DNA of 64,000 bases from Stenotrophomonas maltophilia (GTDB lineage: Bacteria; Pseudomonadota; Gammaproteobacteria; Xanthomonadales; Xanthomonadaceae). The notes beneath the pieces are model-generated. The model saw only the letters and a list, made by a program, of their open reading frames with translations, had not been told where the DNA came from and did not search any database. Where the stretch lies: NCBI RefSeq assembly GCF_003205835.1, contig NZ_CP029773.1, forward strand, positions 2,016,501-2,080,500. The letters are read 5' to 3'. Shown piece by piece: positions 38,125 through 46,683 of the stretch. Every line of letters begins with the position of its first letter. The first letter of the stretch is position 1. Made by a program: the position numbers and the translations under genes.

Positions 38125-40626
38125 ATGAGCACGCCCCGCGCCACCGCAATCCCCGCCAGTCCCTCCACCATCAGCCTGCCCATCGAAGGCATGACCTGCG
38201 CCAGCTGCGTCGGCCGTGTCGAGGCGGCGCTGTCCAAGGTCGAAGGTGTGGGCAGTGTTTCGGTCAATCTGGCCACCGAGCGCGCGGATATCCGCCCGTC
38301 CGGTCCGGTCGATCGCGCCGCGCTGATCCAGGCGGTGGAGCGGGTGGGCTATGACGTGCCGGCCGGCACCATCGAGCTGGCAGTGGAAGGCATGACCTGT
38401 GCCTCCTGCGTCGGCCGCGTCGAACGCGCGCTGCTGGCGGTACCGGGCGTCAGCCAGGCCAGCGTCAACCTGGCCACTGAACGCGCCACGGTGCGCGGCG
38501 TGGCCGCTGTGGATGCGCTGGTAGCGGCCATCGACAAGGTCGGTTATGCCGCCCGTGCCATCGAAGCAGGCGTTCAGTCCGATGACGAAGCGGCGGAAAA
38601 GAAGGATGCCGAGCGCGCCAAACTGAAACGTGACCTGATCGTGGCCACCGCACTTGCACTGCCGGTGTTCGTGCTGGAAATGGGTTCGCACCTGATTCCC
38701 GGCATGCACGAATGGGTGATGGCCACCATCGGCATGCAGACCAGCTGGTACCTGCAGTTCGTACTGACCCTGCTGGTGCTGGCCATTCCCGGCCGCCGTT
38801 TCTACCAGAAGGGTTTCCCGGCACTGCTGCGGCTGGCACCGGACATGAACTCGCTGGTGGCGGTGGGTACCGCCGCAGCGTTCGGTTACTCGGTAGTGGC
38901 GACCTTTGCACCGCGGTTGTTGCCACCGGGCACGGTGAACGTCTACTACGAAGCAGCGGCGGTGATCGTCGCGCTGATCCTGCTCGGCCGCTTCCTCGAA
39001 GCGCGCGCCAAGGGCCGCACCTCCGAGGCGATCAAGCGCCTGGTCAACCTGCAGGCCAAGGTCGCGCACGTGATCCGTGACGGCCGTACCGTCGACATCC
39101 CGGTCAATGAAGTGCAGAGCGGCGATGTGGTGGAAGTGCGACCGGGCGAGCGCGTGCCGGTCGATGGCGAGGTGATCGAGGGCCGCAGCTACATCGACGA
39201 GTCGATGATCAGTGGCGAACCGATTCCGGTCGAGAAGCAGCCGGGCAGCAGCGTGGTCGGCGGCACGGTCAACCAGAAAGGTGCACTGACCGTGCGTGCC
39301 ACGGCGGTGGGCGCGCAGACCATGCTGGCGCAGATCATCCGCATGGTCGAACAGGCACAGGGCTCGAAGCTGCCGATCCAGGCGGTGGTCGACAAGGTCA
39401 CCCTGTGGTTCGTGCCGGCGGTGATGCTGGCCGCGCTGGCGACCTTCGCGGTCTGGTTGATCTTCGGCCCATCGCCGGCGCTGAGCTTCGCGCTGGTCAA
39501 TGCGGTGGCGGTGCTGATCATTGCCTGCCCCTGCGCGATGGGCCTGGCCACGCCGACCTCGATCATGGTCGGTACCGGCCGTGGAGCCGAAATGGGCGTG
39601 CTGTTCCGCAAGGGGGAAGCACTGCAGCTGCTGAAGGACGCGCAGGTGGTGGCGGTGGACAAGACCGGCACGCTCACCGAAGGTCGTCCGCGCCTGACCG
39701 ACCTGGAGATCGCCGACGGTTTTGATCGCGCCAGGGTGCTGGCCGCGGTTGCTGCAGTGGAATCGCGCTCGGAGCATCCGATCGCCCGCGCCATCGTCGA
39801 TGCAGCCACCGAGCATGGCATCGCACTGCCGGCCATGGCCGACTTCGAATCGGTCACCGGCATGGGTGTACGCGCCAGCGTGGAGGGTGCGCGTGTGGAG
39901 GTCGGTGCTGATCGCTTCATGCGCGACCTGGGCGTGGATATCACCGCATTTGCGGCGCTGGCGGCCGAACTCGGCGCGCAGGGCAAGTCGCCGTTGTACG
40001 CCGCCATCGACGGACGCCTGGCAGCGATCATTGCAGTATCCGATCCGATCAAGCCGAGCACGCCGGCCGCGATCGCGGCACTGCACCAGCTCGGCCTGAA
40101 GGTGGCGATGATCACCGGTGACAATGCCGGCACCGCGCAGGCGATCGCACGCCAGCTCGGTATCGATGAAGTCGTTGCCGAGGTGCTGCCGGAAGGCAAG
40201 GTCGAAGCGGTGCGCCGTTTGAAGGCCACGCATGGCCATGTCGCCTTCGTTGGTGACGGCATCAACGATGCGCCGGCACTGGCCGAAGCCGATGTCGGCC
40301 TGGCGATCGGTACCGGCACCGATATCGCGGTGGAGTCGGCCGATGTGGTACTGATGTCGGGCAACCTGCAGGGCGTGCCGAATGCCATCGCACTGTCGAA
40401 GGCAACGCTGGGCAACATCCGGCAGAACCTGTTCTGGGCCTTTGCCTACAACACCGCATTGATTCCGGTAGCGGCCGGCGTGCTGTACCCGGTCTGGGGT
40501 GTGCTGCTGTCGCCGGTGTTCGCCGCCGGTGCGATGGCCCTGTCCAGCGTGTTCGTGCTGGGCAACGCGCTGCGCCTGCGCCGCTTCCAGCCGCCGATGG
40601 CGGATGCCCCCGCTGCGAGCCACTGA
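38125..40626 (+). CDS. copA: Copper-exporting P1B-type ATPase
   Basis: An 833-residue inner-membrane pump exporting Cu(I). Two N-terminal heavy-metal domains carry MTCASC (from residues 23 and 90). The membrane metal site is Cys468-Pro-Cys470 in [13 protein letters not shown]. The phosphorylated Asp is Asp512 in [11 protein letters not shown], and [10 protein letters not shown] is the hinge motif. The start at 38125 is chosen over the upstream frame because it gives the normal N-terminus and follows the CueR-type promoter. cueR follows after 11 bp. Confidence 0.95.
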   Translation: MSTPRATAIPASPSTISLPIEGMTCASCVGRVEAALSKVEGVGSVSVNLATERADIRPSGPVDRAALIQAVERVGYDVPAGTIELAVEGMTCASCVGRVERALLAVPGVSQASVNLATERATVRGVAAVDALVAAIDKVGYAARAIEAGVQSDDEAAEKKDAERAKLKRDLIVATALALPVFVLEMGSHLIPGMHEWVMATIGMQTSWYLQFVLTLLVLAIPGRRFYQKGFPALLRLAPDMNSLVAVGTAAAFGYSVVATFAPRLLPPGTVNVYYEAAAVIVALILLGRFLEARAKGRTSEAIKRLVNLQAKVAHVIRDGRTVDIPVNEVQSGDVVEVRPGERVPVDGEVIEGRSYIDESMISGEPIPVEKQPGSSVVGGTVNQKGALTVRATAVGAQTMLAQIIRMVEQAQGSKLPIQAVVDKVTLWFVPAVMLAALATFAVWLIFGPSPALSFALVNAVAVLIIACPCAMGLATPTSIMVGTGRGAEMGVLFRKGEALQLLKDAQVVAVDKTGTLTEGRPRLTDLEIADGFDRARVLAAVAAVESRSEHPIARAIVDAATEHGIALPAMADFESVTGMGVRASVEGARVEVGADRFMRDLGVDITAFAALAAELGAQGKSPLYAAIDGRLAAIIAVSDPIKPSTPAAIAALHQLGLKVAMITGDNAGTAQAIARQLGIDEVVAEVLPEGKVEAVRRLKATHGHVAFVGDGINDAPALAEADVGLAIGTGTDIAVESADVVLMSGNLQGVPNAIALSKATLGNIRQNLFWAFAYNTALIPVAAGVLYPVWGVLLSPVFAAGAMALSSVFVLGNALRLRRFQPPMADAPAASH

Positions 40627-40637
40627 AGGAGAACCGC

Positions 40638-41093
40638 ATGAACATCGGTGAAGCCGCCAAGGCCTCCAGCGTTTCGGCGAAGATGATCCGCTACTACGAA
40701 CAGATCGGCCTGATTCCCGCGGCCGATCGCACCGAGTCCGGCTACCGGGCATATTCGCAGGCGGACATCCACCGCCTGCGCTTCATTCGCCGCGCGCGCG
40801 ACCTCGGCTTCCAGGTCGCCGAGATCACTGACCTGCTGGGTCTGTGGAACGACACCTCGCGGCACAGTGCCGACGTCAAGCATCTTGCCGAACAGCACAT
40901 CGCCGACCTGGAGCAGCGTATCGAAAGCATGCGGCAGATGGCTGACACGCTGAAGTCGTTGATCAGCTGCTGTGCGGGTGATGAGCGCCCGGAATGCCCG
41001 ATCCTGCAGCGGCTGGGCGAAGACGAAGAGACCCTGGCACCGCCGGAGACCGCGAAGACCGGTGCGGTACGGCGCCGCGCGCACAAGCACTGA
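40638..41093 (+). CDS. cueR: MerR-family copper-responsive activator CueR
   Basis: A 151-residue MerR regulator: helix-turn-helix MNIGEAAKASSVSAKMIRYYEQIGLI, long dimerisation helix, and a C-terminal metal-binding loop CCAGDERPECPIL with the two-cysteine spacing of CueR Cu(I) sensors. AAGGAG precedes the ATG. It is cotranscribed with copA, so the activator amplifies its own synthesis, and it likely also drives the divergently placed copZ promoter at 41402-41432. Confidence 0.92.
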   Translation: MNIGEAAKASSVSAKMIRYYEQIGLIPAADRTESGYRAYSQADIHRLRFIRRARDLGFQVAEITDLLGLWNDTSRHSADVKHLAEQHIADLEQRIESMRQMADTLKSLISCCAGDERPECPILQRLGEDEETLAPPETAKTGAVRRRAHKH

Positions 41094-41111
41094 CCCGGCG
41101 TCGCATGCATG

Positions 41112-41150
41112 AAAAAACCCGCCCGATGCAGCTGCACCGGGCGGGTTTTT
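41112..41150. terminator. Bidirectional terminator between cueR and copZ
   Basis: AAAAAACCCGCCCG and CGGGCGGGTTTTT form a long stem with A and T runs on both sides, so it can end both the plus-strand copA-cueR transcript and the minus-strand copZ transcript. Confidence 0.92.
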
Positions 41151-41173
41151 CGTTGCTGGCGCAGGGTAGGGGA

Positions 41174-41368
41174 TCAGGCCGTGCGCGGCGGGAAGCCGGC
41201 ATCGGTCAGTGCCGCCACGATCTGTGATTCGCTGGCCGAGGTCTGCACCTGCACGCGACGGCTGGCCGGATCTGCCTGCACGCTGGCCTGCGGATCGACC
41301 AGCTCGATCGCCTTGGTCACGCTGCGCGCGCAGCCGCCGCAGGTCATGCCTTCAACATGGAATTCCAT
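41174..41368 (-). CDS. copZ: CopZ-type copper chaperone
   Basis: A 64-residue heavy-metal-associated domain. The copper site is MTCGGC near residue 8, in the beta-alpha-beta-beta-alpha-beta fold order. ATG 41368 has AAGGAG at good spacing; an upstream in-frame extension to 41410 would overlap the promoter and is rejected. It probably carries Cu(I) to CopA. It is convergent with cueR and has its own CueR-type promoter. Confidence 0.92.
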   Translation of the reverse strand: MEFHVEGMTCGGCARSVTKAIELVDPQASVQADPASRRVQVQTSASESQIVAALTDAGFPPRTA

Positions 41369-41401
41369 CTGTAGCTCCTTCGGTGCTCTTGGGACGGAGC
41401 C

Positions 41402-41432
41402 AGTGTGCACCTTCCAACGATGGCAGGGTCAA
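41402..41432 (-). promoter_or_regulatory. CueR-type promoter of copZ
   Basis: On the minus strand, -35 TTGACC (complement of 41427-41432) and -10 CACACT (complement of 41402-41407) stand 19 bp apart. The spacer holds the dyad ACCCTGCC-5-GGAAGGT. Same layout as the copA promoter. Confidence 0.83.
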
Positions 41433-41464
41433 GCGCCGGGCTGAACGACAGCCAAGGCGCCGAC

Positions 41465-41500
41465 AAAAAACGGCAGCCACCTGTACCAGCGTGGCTGCCG
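41465..41500 (-). terminator. Intrinsic terminator of the second TonB receptor gene
   Basis: Reading the minus strand, CGGCAGCCAC and GTGGCTGCCG form a perfect 10-bp stem followed by six T residues. It lies 68 bp beyond the receptor stop codon. Confidence 0.93.
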
Positions 41501-41567
41501 TGGAGGAACGTCCCCGCCAGGGCGGGGCGTGGGCTGCGCCGGGCGGGCCCGGGCAACCCGTGGTGCC

Positions 41568-44500
41568 TCAGAACTTCCAGGTAGCGCCGAAGTACAGCTG
41601 GCGGCCTGCATAGGTATTGGAGATCAGGCGTGCCTTGGTGTCGCTGCCCAGGTGCACGCGCTGCTCGGACTTGGTGGCATTGATCACCGAGGCGGTCAGC
41701 GTCCAGTCCGGGGTCAGGTTGTAGGCAACGTTCAGATCCAGCTGGTCATACGGCTCGGTGTAAATGGTGAGGCCGTTGTTGAGTCCTCCGACCACCTGGC
41801 CGCGACGGTTGAACGAGGCGCGCGCGAGGAACTTCTCGTTCTCGTAGAAGACCGTCACGTTGGCCTGATTCTTGGCGCTGCCGACCAGCGGCGAGGAGCC
41901 GATTTCCTGCCCGTCCAGAACAATCGAGGCCAGGTTGGTGTCGTTGTAGGTGTAGTTGGCCTGCACGCCGAAGCCGAAATCGAAGGTGTACTGGCCATAC
42001 AGCTCGACGCCCTGCGACACACCATCGCGGCCATTGGCCTGGGTCTCGTAGCGCTGCACGTTCACCGCTTCACCATTGATGACCATCGGCGTGTCGCGCA
42101 CCACCGGCAGGGTGAAGTTGTCCACGTTCTTGCGGAACAGGCCGACGCCGGCGACCGCGCCCGGCTGGAAGTACCACTCCAGGCCCAGGTCGAACTGGGT
42201 AGCCTTGAACGGTTCCAGCTGCTTGTTGCTGCCCTGGCCGACCCAGCCTGCGGTCGATGCGCCACCGGCAACGCGGCGATCATTGACGTATTCCTCGCTG
42301 TAGTAGCTCAGTGCGCCCGGTGCTGCAATGTCGGTGTAGCCAGGGCGGGCGATCACCTTCGATGCGGCACCGCGCAGCACCAGCGTGTCGGTGATGTCCC
42401 AGGCGATATTGAAACTCGGCAGTACGTCGGTGTAGGTACGATCCACGCCGATCAGGCTGTAGGTCTTGCTCTGCGCCAGATCATGCGGCAGGCGCACGAA
42501 GCCGCTCTCACAGCTGTAGGTCGGGTAGGCCGCAGCGGCCGGATCGGTGCACGCCATCGGTGCGCCGGATGCGTTGTCCAGGAAGTAGTCGTTGAACTTC
42601 TCGATCGAGTCGGAAGACTGTGCGAACTGCTTGGTGCGCACCACGCGCACGCCGACATTGCCGCGCAGGCGTTCGGTGCGGAAGTTGGCCTGGAAGTAGC
42701 CCGAGTAGATCTTCTCGTTGACGTTGTAGACGAAGTCTTCCTCGGTACGGTTGTGCGAACCGCCGTAGGTCTTGTTCAGGTAGTCGATGTAGGCCGGGTA
42801 GTTGATGCCCGGGAACACATTCGCGTTGAAGCCGCCGGCGATGTTGCTGATCGGGTTGGACAGGAAGAAGCCGGGCTGCGCGTCGCCGGCAGTCGGGTCG
42901 CAGCCACTCTGGTAACGGCTGTTGTCATAGTCGGCCGGATCTCGGCCGGGGCACACCCAGTAGGTGTTGCCGGTGTTGCGGTGGACCTTGCCGTCACGGT
43001 ACTTGGCGCCGAACTGGATCGAGTCCAGCCAGCCCGATTCGAACAGCTTGGTGACGTCGGCCTGGAAGTAGTTCTGCTTGACCTCGGTGCGCTTCCACGA
43101 CGAATCGGTCGAGCCGGTGTCGACTTCGGCGATGCCGTTCATCAGCTGCTGCTGCAGGTCGGGCGAGAAGGTGGCCGAGGGCGTGCCGGTCAGGTCCCAG
43201 GCGCTGTACAGGTTGCCCGGCAGGTAGTCGTTGCCGACCTTGCGGCGCGGCTTGGCCGACATGCGGAAGTTCATCGACGGACCACCTTCGGACCAGGTGC
43301 GGCCACCGGTGAACGAGGCCTTCCACAGCGGGCTGATGTCCCAGTCGATGGTCAGGTCGGCAGTCTGCGAGAGCGCCTTTTCCTTGCTGTAGCCACCGGT
43401 CAGCTGCGGCGTCGGAACCGTGCAGTCGTCCGGGCCCCAGCCGCCGGGCTTGAGGCCAGCGGCCTTGGCCTGGTCTTCGCTGCAGTAGTAGGTCTTTCCA
43501 GCCAGCTTTTCGAACTGGGCGCCGGTAACGGTGTTGCCGCTGGGATCGAAGTCCAGGCCATTGAGCAGGCGGCCACCGGCCCAGTTTCCGTCGCCGTTGA
43601 AGCGGGCCATGCTCCATTCCGGAATCTTCAGCATGTTCTGGGTGTAGTCACCCTGCAGCTCGAAGCGGAAGTAGTTGGCCGTCATCGTGACGTTGTCGAC
43701 GGGCTTGAACTGGAAGGTCAGCTGGCCGCCCTTGCGCTCGCGCTTTTCTTCCTTCACCGCGAAGTTGACCGACGTCGGCATGAAGAAATCGCTGTAGTTG
43801 CCGCCGGTCTGGTTGTTGAAGCCGGACCTGCCCCACCAGTAGTGGATGCCATCCTGCGCCTGCACGTTGCCATAGGCATCACGCGCCTTGCCGGCGCCAT
43901 ACCACTGGTAGTCCTCGGTGCTGGCTTCCATGGTACGGGTGGTGCGCTTCTGCTGGGTCACGCCGACCAGCACGCCGAAACGCTCGTCCTTGCTGTGCCA
44001 CGAATACAGCGCGGAGGCCTGCGGGTCGATATCGTGGTGGGTATCGGAGGAGGTGCCCTCAAGCGTGACGAAGCCCGAGTTGGATTCCATGTCCAGCGGG
44101 CGACGGGTGTGCAGGATGACCGTGCCGCCGATGCCGCCTTCATCGATGCGTGCTTCCGGCGACTTGAACAGCTCGGCGCTGGACAGCATGTTCGACGGCA
44201 GCAGGGTGTAGTTGAACGAACGGGTGGCTTCGTCGTTGGTTTCCGACGTGGCCACGTAGTTGCCGTTCAACTGGGTCAGGGTCAGGTCGGGTGCGAGGCC
44301 ACGCACGCTGACGCTCTTGCCTTCGCCGCCGCTGCGGGTGATGACCACGCCGGGCACGCGCTGCAGTGCGTCGGCCACGTTCTTGTCGGGGAACTTGCCG
44401 ACGTCCTCGGCGGTGATCACTTCGACCACGGCGTTGGCGTCGCGCTTCTGCTCAAGGCTCTTTTCAATGGCGTAGCGGTAGCCGGTGACCTGGACACTGT

Positions 44501-44645
44501 CCAGGTTGGTGGCGTCCTGCGAGCCGGTGGAAGCGGCCTGCTGCGCGGCGGCGCCGGCCGGAATGACGGCGGCGACCAGGGCCAGCGCGATGGCCAGTGA
44601 CAAGGCGTCCTGGCCGTGCGTACGTGTTGAATGCTTCATTCCCAT
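41568..44645 (-). CDS. TonB-dependent outer-membrane receptor, carbohydrate type
   Basis: A 1025-residue receptor from ATG 44645, which has GGAGAGAGGGAGAG upstream; an ATG two codons later is also possible. A signal peptide ends near GAAAQQ. A TonB-box-like NLDSVQVTGYR, the plug start VVEVITAEDVGKFPDKNVADALQRVPGV, GLAPDLTLTQLNGN and IDEGGIGGTVILHTRRPLD follow, and the barrel ends in YFGATWKF. This subtype in xanthomonads is often found with glycan utilisation genes. Two strong ATCGAT palindromes lie upstream at 44691 and 44812. Confidence 0.93.
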   Translation of the reverse strand: MGMKHSTRTHGQDALSLAIALALVAAVIPAGAAAQQAASTGSQDATNLDSVQVTGYRYAIEKSLEQKRDANAVVEVITAEDVGKFPDKNVADALQRVPGVVITRSGGEGKSVSVRGLAPDLTLTQLNGNYVATSETNDEATRSFNYTLLPSNMLSSAELFKSPEARIDEGGIGGTVILHTRRPLDMESNSGFVTLEGTSSDTHHDIDPQASALYSWHSKDERFGVLVGVTQQKRTTRTMEASTEDYQWYGAGKARDAYGNVQAQDGIHYWWGRSGFNNQTGGNYSDFFMPTSVNFAVKEEKRERKGGQLTFQFKPVDNVTMTANYFRFELQGDYTQNMLKIPEWSMARFNGDGNWAGGRLLNGLDFDPSGNTVTGAQFEKLAGKTYYCSEDQAKAAGLKPGGWGPDDCTVPTPQLTGGYSKEKALSQTADLTIDWDISPLWKASFTGGRTWSEGGPSMNFRMSAKPRRKVGNDYLPGNLYSAWDLTGTPSATFSPDLQQQLMNGIAEVDTGSTDSSWKRTEVKQNYFQADVTKLFESGWLDSIQFGAKYRDGKVHRNTGNTYWVCPGRDPADYDNSRYQSGCDPTAGDAQPGFFLSNPISNIAGGFNANVFPGINYPAYIDYLNKTYGGSHNRTEEDFVYNVNEKIYSGYFQANFRTERLRGNVGVRVVRTKQFAQSSDSIEKFNDYFLDNASGAPMACTDPAAAAYPTYSCESGFVRLPHDLAQSKTYSLIGVDRTYTDVLPSFNIAWDITDTLVLRGAASKVIARPGYTDIAAPGALSYYSEEYVNDRRVAGGASTAGWVGQGSNKQLEPFKATQFDLGLEWYFQPGAVAGVGLFRKNVDNFTLPVVRDTPMVINGEAVNVQRYETQANGRDGVSQGVELYGQYTFDFGFGVQANYTYNDTNLASIVLDGQEIGSSPLVGSAKNQANVTVFYENEKFLARASFNRRGQVVGGLNNGLTIYTEPYDQLDLNVAYNLTPDWTLTASVINATKSEQRVHLGSDTKARLISNTYAGRQLYFGATWKF

Positions 44646-44690
44646 CTCTCCCTCTCTCCTGGATTGATCCGGTGACGTGGCACGGACAAC

Positions 44691-44704
44691 TTGAATCGAT
44701 CTAA
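44691..44704. promoter_or_regulatory. ATCGAT-type LacI operator, proximal site of second TonB receptor
   Basis: TTGAATCGATCTAA, a full match to the window consensus TTGRATCGATCYAA, 46 bp before the receptor start codon. A weak third copy (CTGGATTGATCCGG, 44660-44673) lies even closer to the start. Confidence 0.75.
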
Positions 44705-44811
44705 TTTGAAGTGACATTGTCGCTATTGCCATGCAGTGGCAGTAGCACCGTGCGCGTGGCCTGGTACGTCCTGTTGCTGCTCCCCCAACTCCCGGCCATC
44801 GCAACGTCGTC

Positions 44812-44825
44812 TTGGATCGATCTAA
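44812..44825. promoter_or_regulatory. ATCGAT-type LacI operator, distal site of second TonB receptor
   Basis: TTGGATCGATCTAA, full match to the consensus. Its centre is 121 bp from the proximal site, a distance that could support looping by a tetrameric repressor. Confidence 0.75.
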
Positions 44826-44960
44826 GCGATGGGCGGGCGATTTTTAGCATGGGTCGCCCGCGGGCGCATGCTGCTCCGCAATATGGTACTGGCGTGGCGA
44901 AGGGATGACGGTTTGCTGAAATCAGTGAAATCGTTTTCGTGCGCAGGGGAGGGTGGGGCG

Positions 44961-45244
44961 GCAGGGCTGCGCCCTGCACCTGCTGTAGTGCCGGCCGCTG
45001 GCCGGCAAGAGCCAAAGCCAAAGCCAAAGCGGCTCTGGCTTTCTGCTGGTGTGGCGGGGCGGTGTGGGCTGGCAGGACACGCCGTAAACCCCCCTCCGGG
45101 GTCCGGCCCAGCCGCTGGCGGCTGGGCGTTCGGGCGCTTGCGAAGCAGTGCTTCGCAAGCAAAGCGCCCTCACCCATGGGGGCTCGATGGCGCCATCCAT
45201 GGCGCCAACGGTGCTGCCAGCCCACACCGCCCCACCTTTAACAG
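44961..45244 (-). repeat. Large structured intergenic repeat, copy 2 (beta type, reversed)
   Basis: The element reads on the minus strand from CTGTTAAAGG (45244 downwards). Terminal inverted repeats at 45056-45075 and 45214-45233 are complementary over 20 bp without mismatch (arm GGTGTGGGCTGGCAG). Internal hairpins are 45189-45206 (GGCGCCAT/ATGGCGCC), 45136-45160 (an 11-bp perfect stem, GCTTGCGAAGC) and 45106-45127 (GCCCAGCC/GGCTGGGC). Its tail matches the other copies: GGTTTACGGCGT, then a CAAAGC hexamer tract (about 45012-45031), a SMAG copy (44985-45008) and the closing hairpin GCAGGGC/GCCCTGC (44961-44977). The 1-kb gap 44646-45662 contains no gene. Confidence 0.82.
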
Positions 45245-45288
45245 TTTCCCGGTGACGGTTGGATGGTCCTGGAATCACGTGAGGCCAT

Positions 45289-45329
45289 GGGGTCAGATCC
45301 GTTTTCCGTTGGAAAACGGATCTGACCCC
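45289..45329. repeat. 41-base perfect palindrome of the GGGGTCAGATCC type
   Basis: A 19-bp stem without mismatch closes a three-base loop. The ends are GGGGTCAGATCC and GGATCTGACCCC. It is related to the two copies after cutC (34602-34683) by its GGGGTC/GACCCC ends. It lies between two divergently oriented structured repeats. Confidence 0.88.
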
Positions 45330-45357
45330 GATTGATTTCGTTATCTGACAGAGATTC

Positions 45358-45380
45358 ATCCACGCATGGCGTGGATCTAC
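45358..45380. repeat. SMAG palindrome
   Basis: ATCCACGC-ATG-GCGTGGAT followed by CTAC. The same sequence recurs at 59438-59460, in each case just before an alpha/beta structured repeat. Confidence 0.85.
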
Positions 45381-45393
45381 AGATCGCGGAAAT

Positions 45394-45456
45394 CTGTCGA
45401 AGGCGGGGTAGGTCCGGTTGCGGGGGCGTGAGCGCCATGGATGGCGCGACCGAGCC
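45394..45456 (+). repeat. Large structured intergenic repeat, copy 3, left part (split by IS110)
   Basis: Begins CTGTCGAAGG. The left terminal arm 45404-45426 (GGTCCGGTTGCGGGGG within) pairs with 46705-46727 at 22 of 23 positions, although they are now about 1.3 kb apart. The internal beta-type palindrome GCGCCAT-GG-ATGGCGC follows at 45432-45447. Similarity to the other copies stops near 45456, which I take as the left edge of the insertion. Confidence 0.75.
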
Positions 45457-45662
45457 TTATCTGATCGGAATCTGGCAGCGTAGGTGCCGAGAGCCGGCGT
45501 GGGCCGCCGTGTAAGCCTGGATCTCGACGATCGCCATGTAGCTTGGCGCCCACGCCGGAATCTCCCTTGATCCGCCCGAACAGTTGCTGGAGCTGACACT
45601 CGCAGTGATAAGACTGGGCAAGCGGGGGGAGCTCTCGACCCTTCCAGACTATACGGAGTCCG
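45457..45662 (+). ncRNA. Possible IS110 bridge RNA region
   Basis: In IS110-group elements the left-end non-coding stretch before the transposase encodes a bridge RNA that pairs with target and donor DNA. Here about 206 bases precede the transposase and can form hairpins, for example GCCGGCGTGGGC near 45492 against GCCCACGCCGG near 45549. This is a positional inference; no RNA model was run. Confidence 0.3.
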
Positions 45663-45665
45663 GTG

Positions 45666-46584
45666 ATGAACGGGATCGGGATTGATGTCAGCAAGCGGCA
45701 ACTGGATGTCGGCACGACGGACGGCGAGATCCTGCAGGTCAGCAATAGCGCTTCGGGTTTTGCTGAATTGGATCTCTGGTTGAGGAAACATCCGGCGAGC
45801 CAGATTGTGCTGGAAGCCACCAGTGGCTACGAACAGTCAGTACTGAACTTCCTGCACAACGCCGGTCATCCGGTGGTCCGCGCCAATGCCCTGCGGGCCC
45901 GTAGGTTGGCCCAGGGGTTGGGTCAGCTGGCCAAGACCGACCGGTTGGATGCCTATGCATTGGCGCAGATGGCGGCCCTGGTCAAACTGCCCACCTACCA
46001 ACCGCTGGAGCCTTGGCAGCAGAAAATGCGGGAATTCGTACGGGCACGTCGACAGACGATGGAAGCCCTGGCCGTAGCGCGGCAGCAGCAGGAGATGGTG
46101 ACCGATCGCGAGTTGCGCCGACTGCTGCAAGCCAACATCAGCCGCCTGCAGGGGATAGTTGGGCGCCTGGGAAAGCAGATTGCCGAGCAGGTTGCCCAGC
46201 AGCCTCAATTGGCTGTCCTGAAATCGATGAAGGGCGTTGGCCCGGGCTTGCAAGCGGTACTGGCCAGCTATCTGCCAGAGCTTGGCAGGATCAGTGGCAA
46301 GCGCATCGCCAGCTTGGTCGGGGTGGCCCCGATGTCCCACGACAGCGGAACCATGCGTGGCAAACGAAGCATCCATGGCGGCAGGGCCGAGATCCGTCAG
46401 GTGCTTTACATGGCCAGTATGTCGGCCATGCGGGCATGAACCTCGACTGCCCGATTTTCTACCCAGTCGCTGGCGAGCCCGAGGCAGGAAGGAAAAAGTA
46501 GCCATCGTGGCGGTGATGCGGAAGATGCTGGTGATTCTCAACGCCCGGGTGCGCGACGCTCAAGGCGGATCGATCCCCGCCTGA
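45666..46584 (+). pseudogene. IS110-family transposase, frameshifted near the C-terminus
   Basis: The DEDD catalytic domain is intact: Asp in GIDVSKRQLDVG, Glu in VLEATSGYE and the two Asp in KTDRLDAYALA. The C-terminal serine domain (GVAPMSHDSGTMRGKRSIHGGRAEIRQVLYMASMSAMR) then hits TGA at 46437-46439. The conserved ending (KVAIVAVMRKMLVILNARVRD) continues in the +1 frame to 46584, so an extra base near 46431-46434 (CGGG) broke the gene. The segment LPSRWRAR just after the shift also looks scrambled relative to family members, hinting at more small indels. GGAG precedes ATG 45666. Probably inactive, unless frameshifting restores it. Confidence 0.82.
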
Positions 46585-46609
46585 AGCCAGCCTGCGCGCG
46601 CTCCAAGAG

Positions 46610-46635
46610 GCTGCCGGCCAGCGGCCGGCACTACC
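46610..46635. repeat. SMAG palindrome next to the IS110 right end
   Basis: GCCGGCCAGCGGCCGGC arm pair ending CACTACC, the inverse of GTAG. A further GC hairpin (GCCGGAGG/CCTCCGGC, about 46645-46672) follows. The 408-bp gap 46585-46992 holds only repeats and an operator. Confidence 0.82.
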
Positions 46636-46683
46636 GTGCCTGTCTGCCGGAGGAGCCTGAGCCCCTCCGGCAACACAGTTGCT

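Larger units (their letters stand above)
45457..46600 (+). mobile_element. IS110-family insertion sequence, degenerate
   Basis: The region holds a transposase reading frame of the IS110 type preceded by about 200 bases of non-coding DNA, as in IS110 elements, which lack terminal inverted repeats. It splits a copy of the structured repeat (left part ends near 45456, right part resumes near 46684). The right edge is uncertain: it lies between the transposase end (46584) and a SMAG copy at 46610. The left edge is inferred from the break in similarity. Confidence 0.65.

Noticed and set aside
37942..40752. 936-residue minus-strand open frame
   Set aside because: Antisense of copA; Arg/His/Gln-rich shadow translation without family motifs.
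41529..44600. 1023-residue plus-strand open frame
   Set aside because: Antisense of the second TonB receptor, whose signal peptide, plug, barrel end and terminator are all clear.
44922..45791. 289-residue frame across the 44.9-45.8 kb gap, and similar frames at 21221-22021 and 59017-59616 with look-alike peptides
   Set aside because: The peptide similarity comes from the repeated DNA elements and hexamers. The frames cross hairpins, have no consistent start or ribosome-binding site and are read in different directions in different copies.
46565..46578. GCGGATCGATCCCC at the IS110 end as a LacI operator
   Set aside because: Only about 10 of 14 matches, with no gene start near enough, and it lies inside the transposase tail.
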